DNA of 64,000 bases from Caballeronia glathei (GTDB lineage: Bacteria > Pseudomonadota > Gammaproteobacteria > Burkholderiales > Burkholderiaceae): assembly GCF_000698595.1 (NCBI RefSeq), contig NZ_JFHC01000013.1:54186-118185 (forward strand), read 5' to 3'. Below the pieces are notes generated by a model. That model was not told the origin of the DNA. It did not search any database and saw only the letters and a list, made by a program, of their open reading frames with translations. Positions 17,219 through 26,520 of this stretch are shown one piece after another. Within the stretch, counting starts at the first letter, position 1; every line of letters begins with the position of its first letter. The position numbers and the translations under genes are program-made.

Positions 17219-18604
17219 ATGACCCCCGCACAGTCCGGAGTCGGGCAGCGCCTGGATGCGCTTGCCATCGGCCCGTTCCACCGGCGCCTGCTTGCATTGA
17301 TCGGTGCCGGTATGTTCTTCGATGCCTTCGACAACTACCTAGCCGGCGGCGTGCTCGGCGCCCTGGTGCACGAAGGCATCTCCGATATCCATCTGAACGC
17401 GCTCTTCATCTCGATGAGCTTCGCCGGCCTGACGATAGGGGCCTGGATGGCGGGCGTCCTCGGCGATCGCTTCGGGCGGCGCTTTTCCTATCAATTCAAT
17501 CTGGCGGTCTTCGGCCTCGCTTCGATTGCCGCAGCGTTGGCACCGTCGATGAACTGGCTGATCTTTTTTCGCTTCGTGATGGGCATCGGACTGGGCGCCG
17601 AGATCGTCGTTGGCTACAGCACGCTCAGCGAATTCGTGCCGGCCCGTTCACGCGGACGCTACGCGGCGATCCTCAATCTGATCACGAACTCGTCGTTGTT
17701 TTTGTCGTCGGCCGCGAGCTATATCCTGATCCCGTACGCGGGCTGGCGATGGATGTTCGTCATTCCCGGCGCAGGCGCGCTGGTGGTTTGGTATCTGCGC
17801 AAGGCAATGCCGGAATCGCCGCGCTGGCTTGCTTCAGTCGGACGGCATGACGAAGCGGATGGCGTCACGCGTGCGATCGAAGCAGAGAGCGTGCAGGTAC
17901 AGGACCCTGCGCGCGTGCCAGCGCTGCCGGAAGATCGCGGGCAGCTTCGGGAACTGTTCGCACCGGGGCAGTTGAGCCGCACGCTCGTTGGCATCACCGT
18001 GATCTGCATGTCGTTCTCGGTGATGTATGCGTTCGTCTCATGGGTGCCAACGTTCCTCATCAAGCAGGGCTTTGGCGTGTCGCATTCGCTGCTGCTGACA
18101 TCGGCGATGTTCGCCGGCGGTCCCGCGGGTTCGTTGATCAGCTTTGCGATAGCCGACCGGCTCGGACGCAAGTGGGGACTCGTGCTGTTCTCCGTGATCG
18201 GCGCGGCGATTGGCATGATGTATCCGTTCGTCACGAACGGCTTCGCCATCGCAGCGGTCGGCTTCGGCGTCACCACTTGCATCTACGTGACGTCGGCGCT
18301 GGGCGTTGCGTGCTATGTCACCGAACTGTTCCCGACTCGTCTGCGCCTGCGTGGCGTCGGACTGTGCAATTCGCTCGGCAGGCTCGCCAACGTGGGCGTG
18401 CCTTATCTGGTCGTCGCGGTGTATTCGATGGCGGGGCTGCTCGGTGTCGTGACGTTGATGGCGCTTCTGTTCATGTTCCTCGTCGCCGTGCTGGTGTTCT
18501 TCGGTATCGAGACGCGGATGCGATCGCTCGAAGAAGTACACGCCGACAAGCTGGACACCGTGGCCGGACTTCATGACGCGGCCCCGCAATACCGGCGCAC
18601 GTGA
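17219..18604 (+). CDS. MFS transporter, acid:H+ symporter type, copy 1
   Basis: A 461-residue major facilitator with twelve predicted membrane segments. The loop-2 signature GDRFGRRFSYQ and the loop-8 partner DRLGRKWG are present, and the layout matches aromatic-acid or sugar:H+ symporters. GGAG lies before ATG 17219. The protein is closely similar along its length to the transporter at 19772 (long stretches such as LIFFR-VMG-G-GAEIVVGY), so one arose by duplication. It converges on the LysR gene at 18655-19581. It is expected to import the substrate of the neighbouring enzymes across the inner membrane. Confidence 0.92.
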   Translation: MTPAQSGVGQRLDALAIGPFHRRLLALIGAGMFFDAFDNYLAGGVLGALVHEGISDIHLNALFISMSFAGLTIGAWMAGVLGDRFGRRFSYQFNLAVFGLASIAAALAPSMNWLIFFRFVMGIGLGAEIVVGYSTLSEFVPARSRGRYAAILNLITNSSLFLSSAASYILIPYAGWRWMFVIPGAGALVVWYLRKAMPESPRWLASVGRHDEADGVTRAIEAESVQVQDPARVPALPEDRGQLRELFAPGQLSRTLVGITVICMSFSVMYAFVSWVPTFLIKQGFGVSHSLLLTSAMFAGGPAGSLISFAIADRLGRKWGLVLFSVIGAAIGMMYPFVTNGFAIAAVGFGVTTCIYVTSALGVACYVTELFPTRLRLRGVGLCNSLGRLANVGVPYLVVAVYSMAGLLGVVTLMALLFMFLVAVLVFFGIETRMRSLEEVHADKLDTVAGLHDAAPQYRRT

Positions 18605-18654
18605 AGCGCGTCCGAGGTGCGGCGGCAACCCTGCATGCCGCTGCATTGATTGCG

Positions 18655-19581
18655 CTAGAGACCGGCCGGCGCCCAGCATCCTTCGTCGACCAGCCGGTCG
18701 ATCTGCTTGCGGATCATGCGCATCAGAAGGCGCGCTTCGCGCGTGACAGGATGTTTGGTCGACGTTGCGACCACGAGCGAACGGGTCATCGTCGGCTGCA
18801 CGATGCGCCAGCAGCGGATCTTGCCGCTCGTGACCTGTGCATGCACGCACGAATACGACAGTATCGTGTAGCCGACACCGGCTTCGACGAGACTGAGCGT
18901 GGACGGCATCGCGTTGATTTCGAGCTGTACGGTGGGTGATGCACCCGCTTTCGAGAGCACCTGATCGAACAGCACGCGCAGCCCGTGGGGCAACGTCGGA
19001 AGGATCATCGGAATTCCGGCGAGCCGCGCCGCCTGCACCGGTCCGTCGCCGACGTTGGCCGGGTCATTCGCCGGACCGAGCAGGAAGATCTCGTCGGTCA
19101 CGAGCGGATCAGTGGCCAGCGTGCGCAGACGCGGCGCGTTATAAAGAATCGCGACATCGACTTGCCCAGACAGCAGCCACTCGAGCATGTAGCCGCTAAA
19201 CCCTTCGACGATGCCTAACGCACTGTTCGGCAGTTCACGGCTGAACTGCCTGACAAGCGGTGCGGTGAGCACGGCACCCACCGAAGGCGGCAGGCCGACC
19301 ACCACGCGTTCTGCCGGCGCGACGCTCAAGGCATTGATCTCGAACTCCGCATGCCCGACCGCGTCGAGCACCACGCGGGCATGTTGTTCAAGCAGCTTGC
19401 CCGCCCTGCTCAGCACGACCCCGCGGCCGGTGCGATGAAAGAGCGGGGTGCCGAATTCATCTTCGAGCGACTTGATCGCACGGCTCAGCACCGGCTGACC
19501 GACAGACATTGAAATCGCAGCGCGGGACAGCGTGCCGGCCTCGACGATCTTCAGGAAGTACTGCAATTGCCGGATTTCCAT
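18655..19581 (-). CDS. LysR-type transcriptional regulator
   Basis: A 308-residue LysR regulator with an N-terminal winged helix-turn-helix (MEIRQLQYFLKIVEAGTLSRAA) and a periplasmic-binding-like effector domain. The start at 19581 is chosen because family members begin at this motif; a longer frame starts at 19608. It is divergent from the MFS gene at 19772, so the shared 190-base region should hold its binding sites. LysR proteins usually activate the divergent gene when a pathway intermediate binds. The location between two paralogous transporters suggests control of at least the right-hand part of the cluster. Confidence 0.9.
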   Translation of the reverse strand: MEIRQLQYFLKIVEAGTLSRAAISMSVGQPVLSRAIKSLEDEFGTPLFHRTGRGVVLSRAGKLLEQHARVVLDAVGHAEFEINALSVAPAERVVVGLPPSVGAVLTAPLVRQFSRELPNSALGIVEGFSGYMLEWLLSGQVDVAILYNAPRLRTLATDPLVTDEIFLLGPANDPANVGDGPVQAARLAGIPMILPTLPHGLRVLFDQVLSKAGASPTVQLEINAMPSTLSLVEAGVGYTILSYSCVHAQVTSGKIRCWRIVQPTMTRSLVVATSTKHPVTREARLLMRMIRKQIDRLVDEGCWAPAGL

Positions 19582-19687
19582 GCTTGCGATCCACGAAGGA
19601 GGTGACATGCAGCGCAGCCCTGCATGGGGGCGTCGTGGTCATCGTAACTGAAATAGCAAAGCAGCCAAATCTCACCATCCAACCTGC

Positions 19688-19715
19688 TTGACGGATTGTA
19701 TGACAGGAATATAAT
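19688..19715 (+). promoter_or_regulatory. Sigma-70-type promoter with embedded operator-like motif
   Basis: TTGACG at 19688-19693 and a perfect TATAAT at 19710-19715 are separated by 16 bases, close to consensus. It lies 57 bases upstream of the MFS start at 19772. The spacer holds GGATTGT at 19693-19699, then GAC at 19702-19704, a sequence that recurs at 27993 and 32213. A protein bound there would block the promoter. Confidence 0.65.
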
Positions 19716-19771
19716 CAGTTAGAAGGCGCGCGACGACGCACCACGAGCATTCAAACCGGAGACAGGTCGAC

Positions 19772-21175
19772 ATGGTTTCTGAATCGGGCATTGGCTTACG
19801 ACTGGACAGGCTACCGCTGTCCGGATTTCACTGGCGTCTGCTGGGGCTGATCGCGGCCGGCATGTTCTTCGATTCGTTCGACATTTACATCGCGGGCACG
19901 GTACTTGCCGCGCTCGTTCAGAAGGGCGAATCCACGCTGCAACTCAATGCGGCCTTCGTATCGGCGACCTTCATCGGCATGATGGCGGGCGCGTGGCTCT
20001 CCGGTGTGCTGGGTGACCGCTTCGGGCGCCGCTTCTCGTATCAGTTCAATCTCGGCATCTACGGCTTTGCATCGATCGCGGCGGCACTGGCGCCTTCCAT
20101 CTACTGGCTGATCTTCTTCCGGTTGGTGATGGGCGTCGGCATGGGCGCGGAAATCGTGGTCGGTTACGGCACGCTGAGCGAATTCATTCCGGCCGCGTGG
20201 CGCGGCCGGTTCGGCACGATCCTGAATCTCATCATCAATACGTCGCTGTTTCTCGCGGCATTTCTTGGCTGGCTGATCGTGCCGCGCTACGGCTGGCGCT
20301 GGATGTTCGTGATCGCGGGCGCCGGTGCGCTGGTCGTCTGGTTCCTGCGCAAATCGATGCCGGAATCGCCGCGCTGGCTTGCGTCCCGCTCGCGGACCGA
20401 GGAGGCGGACCAGATCGTGTCGCGCATCGAAGTGGCGTGCGGCGTCGTGCCGCACGCTGCAGCAGGCGGCACGGCGCAGCGCGATCTCGCGACACCTGTC
20501 GAGGCACCAGCGCGTCTGAGCGATCTGTTTTCGCGCCGTCTGCTGACACGCACCATCACCGGTATTACGGTGCTCGTCGCGCTCTTTACCGTTAATTACG
20601 CGTTCGTCAGCTGGATTCCGACCTTCCTCGTGAAGCAGGGGCACAGCATGTCGAATTCTCTCGGACTGACCACGCTGATGTTCGCCGGCGGCCCGCTGGG
20701 ATCGCTGATCGCATTTGCCCTGGCCGAACGCATGGGGCGCAAGTGGGGCATCGTGGCGTTCTCGTTGATCGGTATGGTGTTTGGCATTGCGTATCCGTTT
20801 GCCCGATCGGAGGCCGCCATCATCGCGTCGGGCTTTGCCATTACCTGCTGCATCTATGTGCTGTCGTCGTTCAGCGTGGCGAGCTATGTGCCGGAACTCT
20901 TTCCGACCGCGTTGAGAATGCGCGGTGCAGGCCTGTGCAACACCATCGGGCGCGGCGTGAACATTCTTGTGCCGTATGCAGTAGCGGCCGCGTTCGGCGG
21001 TTTCGGTATAGCGGGCGTGGTGACGCTGATTGTCGGCACCTTGTTGCTGCAGGCGTTGATCGTTGGCGTGCTCGGAGTGGAAACGAAGAACCGCTCGCTT
21101 GAAGAGATCGCCGCGCAGGCCGCGAGCGTCGAAGGCGGCGGCATTGAAGCGCGAACAGCTACAGCGGGTCGATAA
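19772..21175 (+). CDS. MFS transporter, acid:H+ symporter type, copy 2
   Basis: A 467-residue twelve-segment major facilitator with GDRFGRRFSYQ in loop 2 and ERMGRKWG in loop 8. It is the paralogue of the 17219 transporter, with high similarity through the first half and a longer cytoplasmic centre after PRWLAS. GGAG precedes the ATG. A strong promoter is visible upstream. It is the first gene of a long same-strand run reaching to 32120, so it may drive uptake for all of that pathway. Differences from copy 1 in the N-terminal loop suggest a shifted substrate range. Confidence 0.92.
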   Translation: MVSESGIGLRLDRLPLSGFHWRLLGLIAAGMFFDSFDIYIAGTVLAALVQKGESTLQLNAAFVSATFIGMMAGAWLSGVLGDRFGRRFSYQFNLGIYGFASIAAALAPSIYWLIFFRLVMGVGMGAEIVVGYGTLSEFIPAAWRGRFGTILNLIINTSLFLAAFLGWLIVPRYGWRWMFVIAGAGALVVWFLRKSMPESPRWLASRSRTEEADQIVSRIEVACGVVPHAAAGGTAQRDLATPVEAPARLSDLFSRRLLTRTITGITVLVALFTVNYAFVSWIPTFLVKQGHSMSNSLGLTTLMFAGGPLGSLIAFALAERMGRKWGIVAFSLIGMVFGIAYPFARSEAAIIASGFAITCCIYVLSSFSVASYVPELFPTALRMRGAGLCNTIGRGVNILVPYAVAAAFGGFGIAGVVTLIVGTLLLQALIVGVLGVETKNRSLEEIAAQAASVEGGGIEARTATAGR

Positions 21176-21235
21176 GAAGTTGAGTCCATCTGCCGACGCA
21201 AACCGAATCAATCAGGAAAACAGGAACATCGAGAC

Positions 21236-22036
21236 ATGTCTTCGCCGATAGAGAACTACCGTATCTTCGCCGTCAAATATGCATTCCACGACCGTCGCGC
21301 GCCCGAGAACTTTCTCGGCGGCGACGCGCACGACGTATCGATGCCTCTCGACTACTTCGTCTGGGCGGTGGTCGGCGAGTCGCGCGCATTCATCGTAGAC
21401 ACGGGGTTCGACGCCGAAATGGCCGGCAAGCGTGGGCGCACGATCACGCATTCCGTCGAGGACGGTCTGAAGAAAATCGGCATTCGCGCCGACGCGGTGG
21501 AGGACGTGATCATCACGCACATGCACTACGACCATGCGGGCAACCGTTCGCTTTTTCCTCGCGCGCGATATCACATACAGGATCGCGAAATGGCCTATTG
21601 CACCGGGCGCTGCATGTGTCACGGCAGTCTGAGCCATCCCTTCGAGGCCGAAGACGTGAAGTCGATGGTCGGTCGTGTATTCGATCGCCGCGTTCAGTTT
21701 CACGACGGCGCATCGTCGCTGACGCCGGGCTTAAGCGTGCATTGGGTCGGCGGTCATACGAACGGCCTGCAGGTCGTGCGCGTGCATACGGCGCGCGGCT
21801 GGGTGGTGCTCGCGTCGGACGCGTCGCATTTCTACGCGAACATGCAGCAGAGCCGTCCGTTTCCTGGCGTCTACAACGTCGGCGACATGCTCGAGGGGTA
21901 CGCTGCTGCGCACCGGCTCGCGGATTCGGCGGAACATGTGATTCCCGGCCACGACCCCGATGTGCTGAAGCGCTACGCGCCGCACGATCGCGAAACGGAA
22001 GGATGGATCGCGCGCCTCGACGTGGTGCCGCGCTAA
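21236..22036 (+). CDS. N-acyl-homoserine-lactonase-like metallo-hydrolase
   Basis: A 266-residue metallo-beta-lactamase-fold hydrolase. The metal site HMHYDH is at residues 95-100, with further His residues in GGHTNG and PGHDPD. The family opens lactones, including quorum-sensing lactones, but the context here favours a catabolic lactone or ester. No signal peptide is present. The stop lies five bases before the SDR start, so translation is likely coupled. Its place after the transporter and before the SDR would suit ring-opening of an imported lactone, or of one made by the pathway. Confidence 0.85.
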   Translation: MSSPIENYRIFAVKYAFHDRRAPENFLGGDAHDVSMPLDYFVWAVVGESRAFIVDTGFDAEMAGKRGRTITHSVEDGLKKIGIRADAVEDVIITHMHYDHAGNRSLFPRARYHIQDREMAYCTGRCMCHGSLSHPFEAEDVKSMVGRVFDRRVQFHDGASSLTPGLSVHWVGGHTNGLQVVRVHTARGWVVLASDASHFYANMQQSRPFPGVYNVGDMLEGYAAAHRLADSAEHVIPGHDPDVLKRYAPHDRETEGWIARLDVVPR

Positions 22037-22041
22037 CCGCC

Positions 22042-22830
22042 ATGCACATGACGATGAAAGGAAAATCCGCGCTGATCACCGGTTCGTCGAACGGCCTTGG
22101 TCTCGCGATGGCGCAGGGGCTTGCGCGGGCGGGTTGCAATATCGTGCTGCACGGCCTGGAACGGCCGGCGGCCATGGAGCGCACAGTCAGCGAGCTGAAG
22201 GAGCAGGGCGTCGTGGCGGTCTATCTGCAGGCGGATCTGCGCAGCACGCACGCGGTCGATACGCTTCTGAACGCCGCGCGTGAACAGATGGGATCGATCG
22301 ACGTGCTGGTGAACAACGCGGTGGTCAGGCATTTTGCGAGCATCGATACCTTTCCGGAGCAGCGTTGGAACGAGGCGCTGTCCGTCAATCTGAGTGCGGC
22401 GTTTCGTGCGATCCAGCTTGCATTGCCCGACATGCGCTCGCGCCGATGGGGCCGGATCTTCAACATGACGTCCGTGTATGGATCGCGCGCGGTCGCAAAT
22501 CGCGTCGACTACGTGACAACCAAGACGGCGCTGCTCGGTTTGACGCGCGCAGTTGCAATCGAAACGGTCAATCAGGGCATCACGTGCAACGCGATCTGTC
22601 CTGGTTCGGTGCTGACGCCGAATATCGACGGCCGCATCGGCGAACTGATGGATACGCGCGGACTCAATCGCGACGATGCCGTGCGCGAGTTTCTCCGCGG
22701 CAAGCAACCCACCGGCGAGCTTGTCGAAGCTGCGCATGTGGCCGACTTGCTCGTGTTTCTGTGCAGCGCCTCGGCGAACCAGATCACCGGCGCGACGATG
22801 CCGATCGAGGGAGGCTGGCTTGCGAGCTGA
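22042..22830 (+). CDS. Short-chain dehydrogenase/reductase
   Basis: A 262-residue classical SDR resembling 3-hydroxybutyrate and 3-oxoacyl reductases. The cofactor motif TGSSNGLG is at residues 13-20, NNA near 91, and the catalytic set is Ser144, Tyr157 and Lys161 (YVTTK). The C-terminus ends IEGGWLAS. Three in-frame ATGs (22042, 22048, 22054) are possible starts; the first is given. Only five bases separate it from the metallo-hydrolase gene. It should oxidise a secondary alcohol or reduce a ketone using NAD(P). The substrate is unknown. Confidence 0.88.
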   Translation: MHMTMKGKSALITGSSNGLGLAMAQGLARAGCNIVLHGLERPAAMERTVSELKEQGVVAVYLQADLRSTHAVDTLLNAAREQMGSIDVLVNNAVVRHFASIDTFPEQRWNEALSVNLSAAFRAIQLALPDMRSRRWGRIFNMTSVYGSRAVANRVDYVTTKTALLGLTRAVAIETVNQGITCNAICPGSVLTPNIDGRIGELMDTRGLNRDDAVREFLRGKQPTGELVEAAHVADLLVFLCSASANQITGATMPIEGGWLAS

Positions 22831-22852
22831 ACGCGAACCACAGACAGCGGAC

Positions 22853-24214
22853 ATGCCGGTGGGGAAAGCCCCGGCGCTCACCCGGCAGCTTGCTGAATTC
22901 ATCGCGCGTACACGCTGGGACGACATTCCGCCCGCGGTGCGCCACGAAGCCAAGCGCGCGCTCGTGAACTATTTTGCGGTGGCGCTGGCGGGATGCGCCG
23001 ATCCGGCGGTCGAAAAGGCCACAGCGGTATACGGGCGCTTCCGTTCCGCGGAGGAAGCCAGTCTCATTGGCCGTCCCGAACGCACCGATATCCTGAACGC
23101 CGCGGCACTCAATGCGATGAGCGCGAACGTCTACGATTTCGACGACACGCATTTGCCGACCATCATCCATCCGACGGCGCCTGTCGCCGCCGCGCTGTTC
23201 GCGCTGGCACAGTCCGCGCCACTCAGCGGCGAGCAGTTGCTGCTCGCATTCGTGCTCGGCGTCGAAGTGGAGTGCCGGCTCGGCAACGCCGTCTCGCCAG
23301 GCCATTACCAGCGCGGCTGGCACATCACGTCGACGTGCGGCGTGTTCGGCGCGGCTGCGGGCGCCGCGCGGGCGATGCTACTGGATGCGCAGCATATTGC
23401 CTGGGCGTTCGGCAACGCGTCCGCGCAGGCGTCGGGGCTGGTCGAGACCCTGGGCAGCATGTCGAAAAGCATTAGCGTGGGCAATGCGGCACGCAACGGA
23501 TTGCTCTCCGCGTTGCTGGCGGCGGAAGGGTTTTCGGGCCCCGGGCAGCCCCTCGAAGGCGAGCGCGGCTTCCTGCGGGTGACCGCAGAACGACCCGATT
23601 TCAGCGCGATCAGCGAAGGCCTCGGCCGCGACTGGGCGTTGCTGTCGAACACATACAAGCCCTATCCGTGCGGCGTCGTGCTCAACCCGGTGATCGAAGC
23701 GTGTCTGGATCTCGCACGTGGCGCGCAGCTCTCGCTTGCCGACATCGAGCGTATCGAACTGGTCGGTCATCCATTGCTGCGCGAGCGAACCGACCGCCCG
23801 GGCATCCGGTCGGGGCGTGAATCGCAGGTGAGCGCGCAGCATGCGGTCGCCGTCGCGCTCGCGAAGGGCAAGGCGGGTCTTGCGGAATTCAGCGATGCGA
23901 GCGTGATGGACCCGGCGCTACGCGCGTTCGGCAGTCGCGTCGTGTTCATCGACGATCCGCGTTTCCCTGTCGAGTCGGCCCAGGTCATCGTCACGTTGCG
24001 CTCGGGCGGCACCGTCTCGCGCAAGGTGGACGCCGCGCGCGGCAGCCTCGAGGCACCGCTTGCGGATGCCGAACTCGAGGCGAAGCTGCGGGAGCTCACC
24101 GCCTATGGCGGCTCGGGCGTGGCGGCCCAACCGTTGATCGACGCGCTTTGGGCGCTCGACAGTGCAGGTGATGCAGCCGCGCCGATGCGGCTTGCGCGCG
24201 CCTGTGGCGCTTAG
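22853..24214 (+). CDS. MmgE/PrpD family protein, copy 2
   Basis: A 453-residue paralogue of the 15788 protein. It has YDFDDTHLPTIIH, the RGWHITSTCGVFGAA block and YKPYPCG at matching positions, with lower overall similarity. The ATG at 22853 has a weak ribosome site. A TTG at 22820 follows a strong GAGGGAGG and would overlap the SDR gene by eleven bases, adding eleven residues, so the start is not settled. It is followed by a hydroxyacid dehydrogenase, the reverse of the order at copy 1. The likely role is dehydration or decarboxylation of a carboxylic acid intermediate. Confidence 0.88.
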   Translation: MPVGKAPALTRQLAEFIARTRWDDIPPAVRHEAKRALVNYFAVALAGCADPAVEKATAVYGRFRSAEEASLIGRPERTDILNAAALNAMSANVYDFDDTHLPTIIHPTAPVAAALFALAQSAPLSGEQLLLAFVLGVEVECRLGNAVSPGHYQRGWHITSTCGVFGAAAGAARAMLLDAQHIAWAFGNASAQASGLVETLGSMSKSISVGNAARNGLLSALLAAEGFSGPGQPLEGERGFLRVTAERPDFSAISEGLGRDWALLSNTYKPYPCGVVLNPVIEACLDLARGAQLSLADIERIELVGHPLLRERTDRPGIRSGRESQVSAQHAVAVALAKGKAGLAEFSDASVMDPALRAFGSRVVFIDDPRFPVESAQVIVTLRSGGTVSRKVDAARGSLEAPLADAELEAKLRELTAYGGSGVAAQPLIDALWALDSAGDAAAPMRLARACGA

Positions 24215-24267
24215 GGCATTGATTCGTGCCCGGCAGAGCGAATGCTTTTTATTGACGAGGAAAGGTC

Positions 24268-25167
24268 ATGGCGGAAAGGAAACTGATCGGTTTTATCGGC
24301 GTCGGTGTCATGGGGCGGCCGATCGCCCGTCGTCTCATCGAGGCAGGTCACACGCTGGTTGTCTTCGATCGCGACGATCAGGCGATGGCGGAGCTTGCGG
24401 CGATCGGCGCGCGCGTGGCGAAGAGCGTTCGTGAAGTCGCCGACACGGCGACGATCGTCTTCACGAGCCTTCCTACGCCGGCAATCTTCAAGGAGGTTGC
24501 GCTGGGCGCAGACGGTATCGTTCACGGAGAAACGGTAAAGGTGCTGGTCGATCTCTCGACAGTCGGCTCGCGCGCTGAGCAGGAAGTCGCGGCAGGCCTG
24601 CTGGCGAAAGGCATCGAAACCGTGGATGCGCCTGTCAGCGGAGGGGCGGCCGGCGCGCAAAAGGGAACGCTCGCGGTGATGGCGGCGGGCACGCCGGCGG
24701 CGCTCGACCAGGTGCGTGAACTGTTCGATGTGTTCGGCAAGGTCTTCGTGGTGGGCGAAAAGGCGGGGCAAGCCCAACTCCTCAAGCTCCTGAACAATAT
24801 GCTGTCGTCCACGGCCTTCGCGATCACCTCGGAGGCGTATGTGGCCGCGCTAAAGGGCGGTATCGACCCCGAAGTCATGATGGCGGTGATCAACGCCGGC
24901 AGCGGCAAGAACGGCGCGACGCTCGACAAGTTTCCAAAGCAGGTGTTGCCGCGCACGTTCGATTTCGGCTTTCCGATCAGCAGCGTCTGCAAGGACATTG
25001 GCCTTGCCGTCGACGAGTGTCAGGCGCTCGGTGTGCCAATGTGGGTCGGTAACACCGTGCGGCAGATCTGGAACATCGCGGCAATGCAAGACGGCAAGGC
25101 GCGCGACATGACCGAACTGGTCAGATACGTGGAAAGCTGGTCGGAAGGAAAGGGACTGACGGATTGA
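24268..25167 (+). CDS. 3-hydroxyisobutyrate dehydrogenase-like, copy 2
   Basis: A 299-residue beta-hydroxyacid dehydrogenase with GFIGVGVMG at residues 8-16, DAPVSGGAAGAQKG as the substrate loop, and the catalytic lysine in LLKLLNN. GAGGAAAGG precedes the ATG. It lacks the long C-terminal extension of copy 1 and differs from it throughout, so the four copies are old paralogues rather than recent duplicates. It lies 53 bases after the MmgE/PrpD gene and 52 before a NIPSNAP gene. It is expected in the cytoplasm as a dimer or tetramer. Confidence 0.92.
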   Translation: MAERKLIGFIGVGVMGRPIARRLIEAGHTLVVFDRDDQAMAELAAIGARVAKSVREVADTATIVFTSLPTPAIFKEVALGADGIVHGETVKVLVDLSTVGSRAEQEVAAGLLAKGIETVDAPVSGGAAGAQKGTLAVMAAGTPAALDQVRELFDVFGKVFVVGEKAGQAQLLKLLNNMLSSTAFAITSEAYVAALKGGIDPEVMMAVINAGSGKNGATLDKFPKQVLPRTFDFGFPISSVCKDIGLAVDECQALGVPMWVGNTVRQIWNIAAMQDGKARDMTELVRYVESWSEGKGLTD

Positions 25168-25219
25168 ACCCCGCGTGTTCATGCAGCGGCTTACCGATTC
25201 ACTTAACGGGATTGAAAAC

Positions 25220-25546
25220 ATGATCGTCGAAATGCGGATTTATCACTGCGCACCAGGCCGGCTGCCGGCGCTGCAAGAGCGTTTTACGAATACGACGCTG
25301 GGTTTTTTCGAAAAATACGGCATCGAGCAAATCGGTTTCTGGACGACGCTGATCGGGCCGAGCAATCACGCGCTGACGTACCTGTTGAAGTGGGAAAGCC
25401 TCGCTGAACGCGAAGCCAAATGGAATGCCTTTCAGGCGGATCAGGAGTGGATCGCGAAGCGTGCGGCAAGCGAGGCGGAAAAGGCTATCGTCGAGCGCAT
25501 CGAAAACCATTTCCTCACACCGACCGCGTTTTCGAAGCTGCGCTAG
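25220..25546 (+). CDS. NIPSNAP family protein
   Basis: A 108-residue NIPSNAP protein, a ferredoxin-like alpha/beta barrel fold common in catabolic operons. It begins MIVEMRIYH and carries the typical YLLKWESLAEREAKWNAF string. ACGGGA lies upstream of the ATG at 25220; the longer frame from 25175 has no conservation. The biochemical role of bacterial NIPSNAP proteins is not established. Its place between two dehydrogenase genes of the cluster suggests a helper or small enzymatic role in the same pathway. Confidence 0.85.
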   Translation: MIVEMRIYHCAPGRLPALQERFTNTTLGFFEKYGIEQIGFWTTLIGPSNHALTYLLKWESLAEREAKWNAFQADQEWIAKRAASEAEKAIVERIENHFLTPTAFSKLR

Positions 25547-25605
25547 AAGCATCCGCGCCGCCTTCAACTCGCATGCGATCCACTTGATTCACGAAGGTAA
25601 GTGAG

Positions 25606-26487
25606 ATGAAAGCACCACAACGAATTGGTTTTATCGGGCTCGGAATGATGGGCGCGCCAATGGCGCAATGTCTGTCCAATGGCGGCTTCGAGCTGTTCAT
25701 CGCAGATGTCGACGAAGCGCGCACGGCGGCGCTCAGGACACAGCTCGGGGCAGCGGCACTCAGCCCGGCAAACGCATCGTCGCTCGACGCGCTGATCACC
25801 ATGCTGCCGAATTCGGACGTCGTCGAAACCGTGCTGCTTGGCGGCGGTGACGAGGCCTGGAGCCGTCTGCTGTCAAAAGGCGCGGTGATCATCGACATGA
25901 GTTCGTCGGAGCCCGAACGGTCACGCAAGCTCGGCGCGACGCTCGCGGAACACGGGCTGGCGTATCTGGACGCGCCGGTGTCGGGCGGCGTGAAGAAGGC
26001 GAAGGAGGGCACGCTCGCGATCCTTGCAGGCGGCGATGCGGCGGTGCTGGAACGCTGCAGGCCACTTCTCGAAGCGATGGGCAAGAGCGTCCTGCACATC
26101 GGCACCGCCGGTGCCGGGCACGCGGCAAAGGCGCTGAACAACTACGTGTCGGCAGCGGGATTGATCGCCACGGTCGAGGCGCTGCATATTGCCGAACGCT
26201 TCGGCATCGATCCGGAAGCCATGACCGACGTGCTGAACGCGTCGACAGGCCGCAGCAACACGTCGGAAAACAAGGTGAAGCAGTTCATGCTGAGCGGCTC
26301 GTTTGCTTCGGGTTTTGCCCTGCATCTGATGAACAAGGATCTGAAGATCGCTCGTGCGCTCTCGGAAACGGTGGGCTATCCGATGAAGCTCGGCGCTACC
26401 TGCACCGCGCTATGGGATGAGGTTTCGCAACGCTCTACGCCGGCCACCGATCACACGGAGATGTACCGGCTGCTGGCGAAAGAGTAA
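25606..26487 (+). CDS. 3-hydroxyisobutyrate dehydrogenase-like, copy 3
   Basis: A 293-residue beta-hydroxyacid dehydrogenase with GFIGLGMMG at residues 8-16, LDAPVSGGVKKAKEG and catalytic AKALNN. The C-terminal part (NKDLKIARALSE, then TDHTEMYRLL) resembles copy 1 more than copies 2 and 4, so copies 1 and 3 probably share a recent ancestor and a similar substrate. AAGG before the ATG supports the start. It stands directly in front of an aldehyde dehydrogenase gene, a common pairing in which a hydroxyacid is oxidised to a semialdehyde and then to an acyl-CoA or acid. Confidence 0.92.
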   Translation: MKAPQRIGFIGLGMMGAPMAQCLSNGGFELFIADVDEARTAALRTQLGAAALSPANASSLDALITMLPNSDVVETVLLGGGDEAWSRLLSKGAVIIDMSSSEPERSRKLGATLAEHGLAYLDAPVSGGVKKAKEGTLAILAGGDAAVLERCRPLLEAMGKSVLHIGTAGAGHAAKALNNYVSAAGLIATVEALHIAERFGIDPEAMTDVLNASTGRSNTSENKVKQFMLSGSFASGFALHLMNKDLKIARALSETVGYPMKLGATCTALWDEVSQRSTPATDHTEMYRLLAKE

Positions 26488-26520
26488 GCACGCTTGAATC
26501 AACTCTGGATGGAGTCTGCG

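Noticed and set aside
21236..22036. Quorum-quenching lactonase as the specific call
   Set aside because: The fold and metal site fit, but the catabolic operon context argues for another lactone or ester substrate, so only the family is named.
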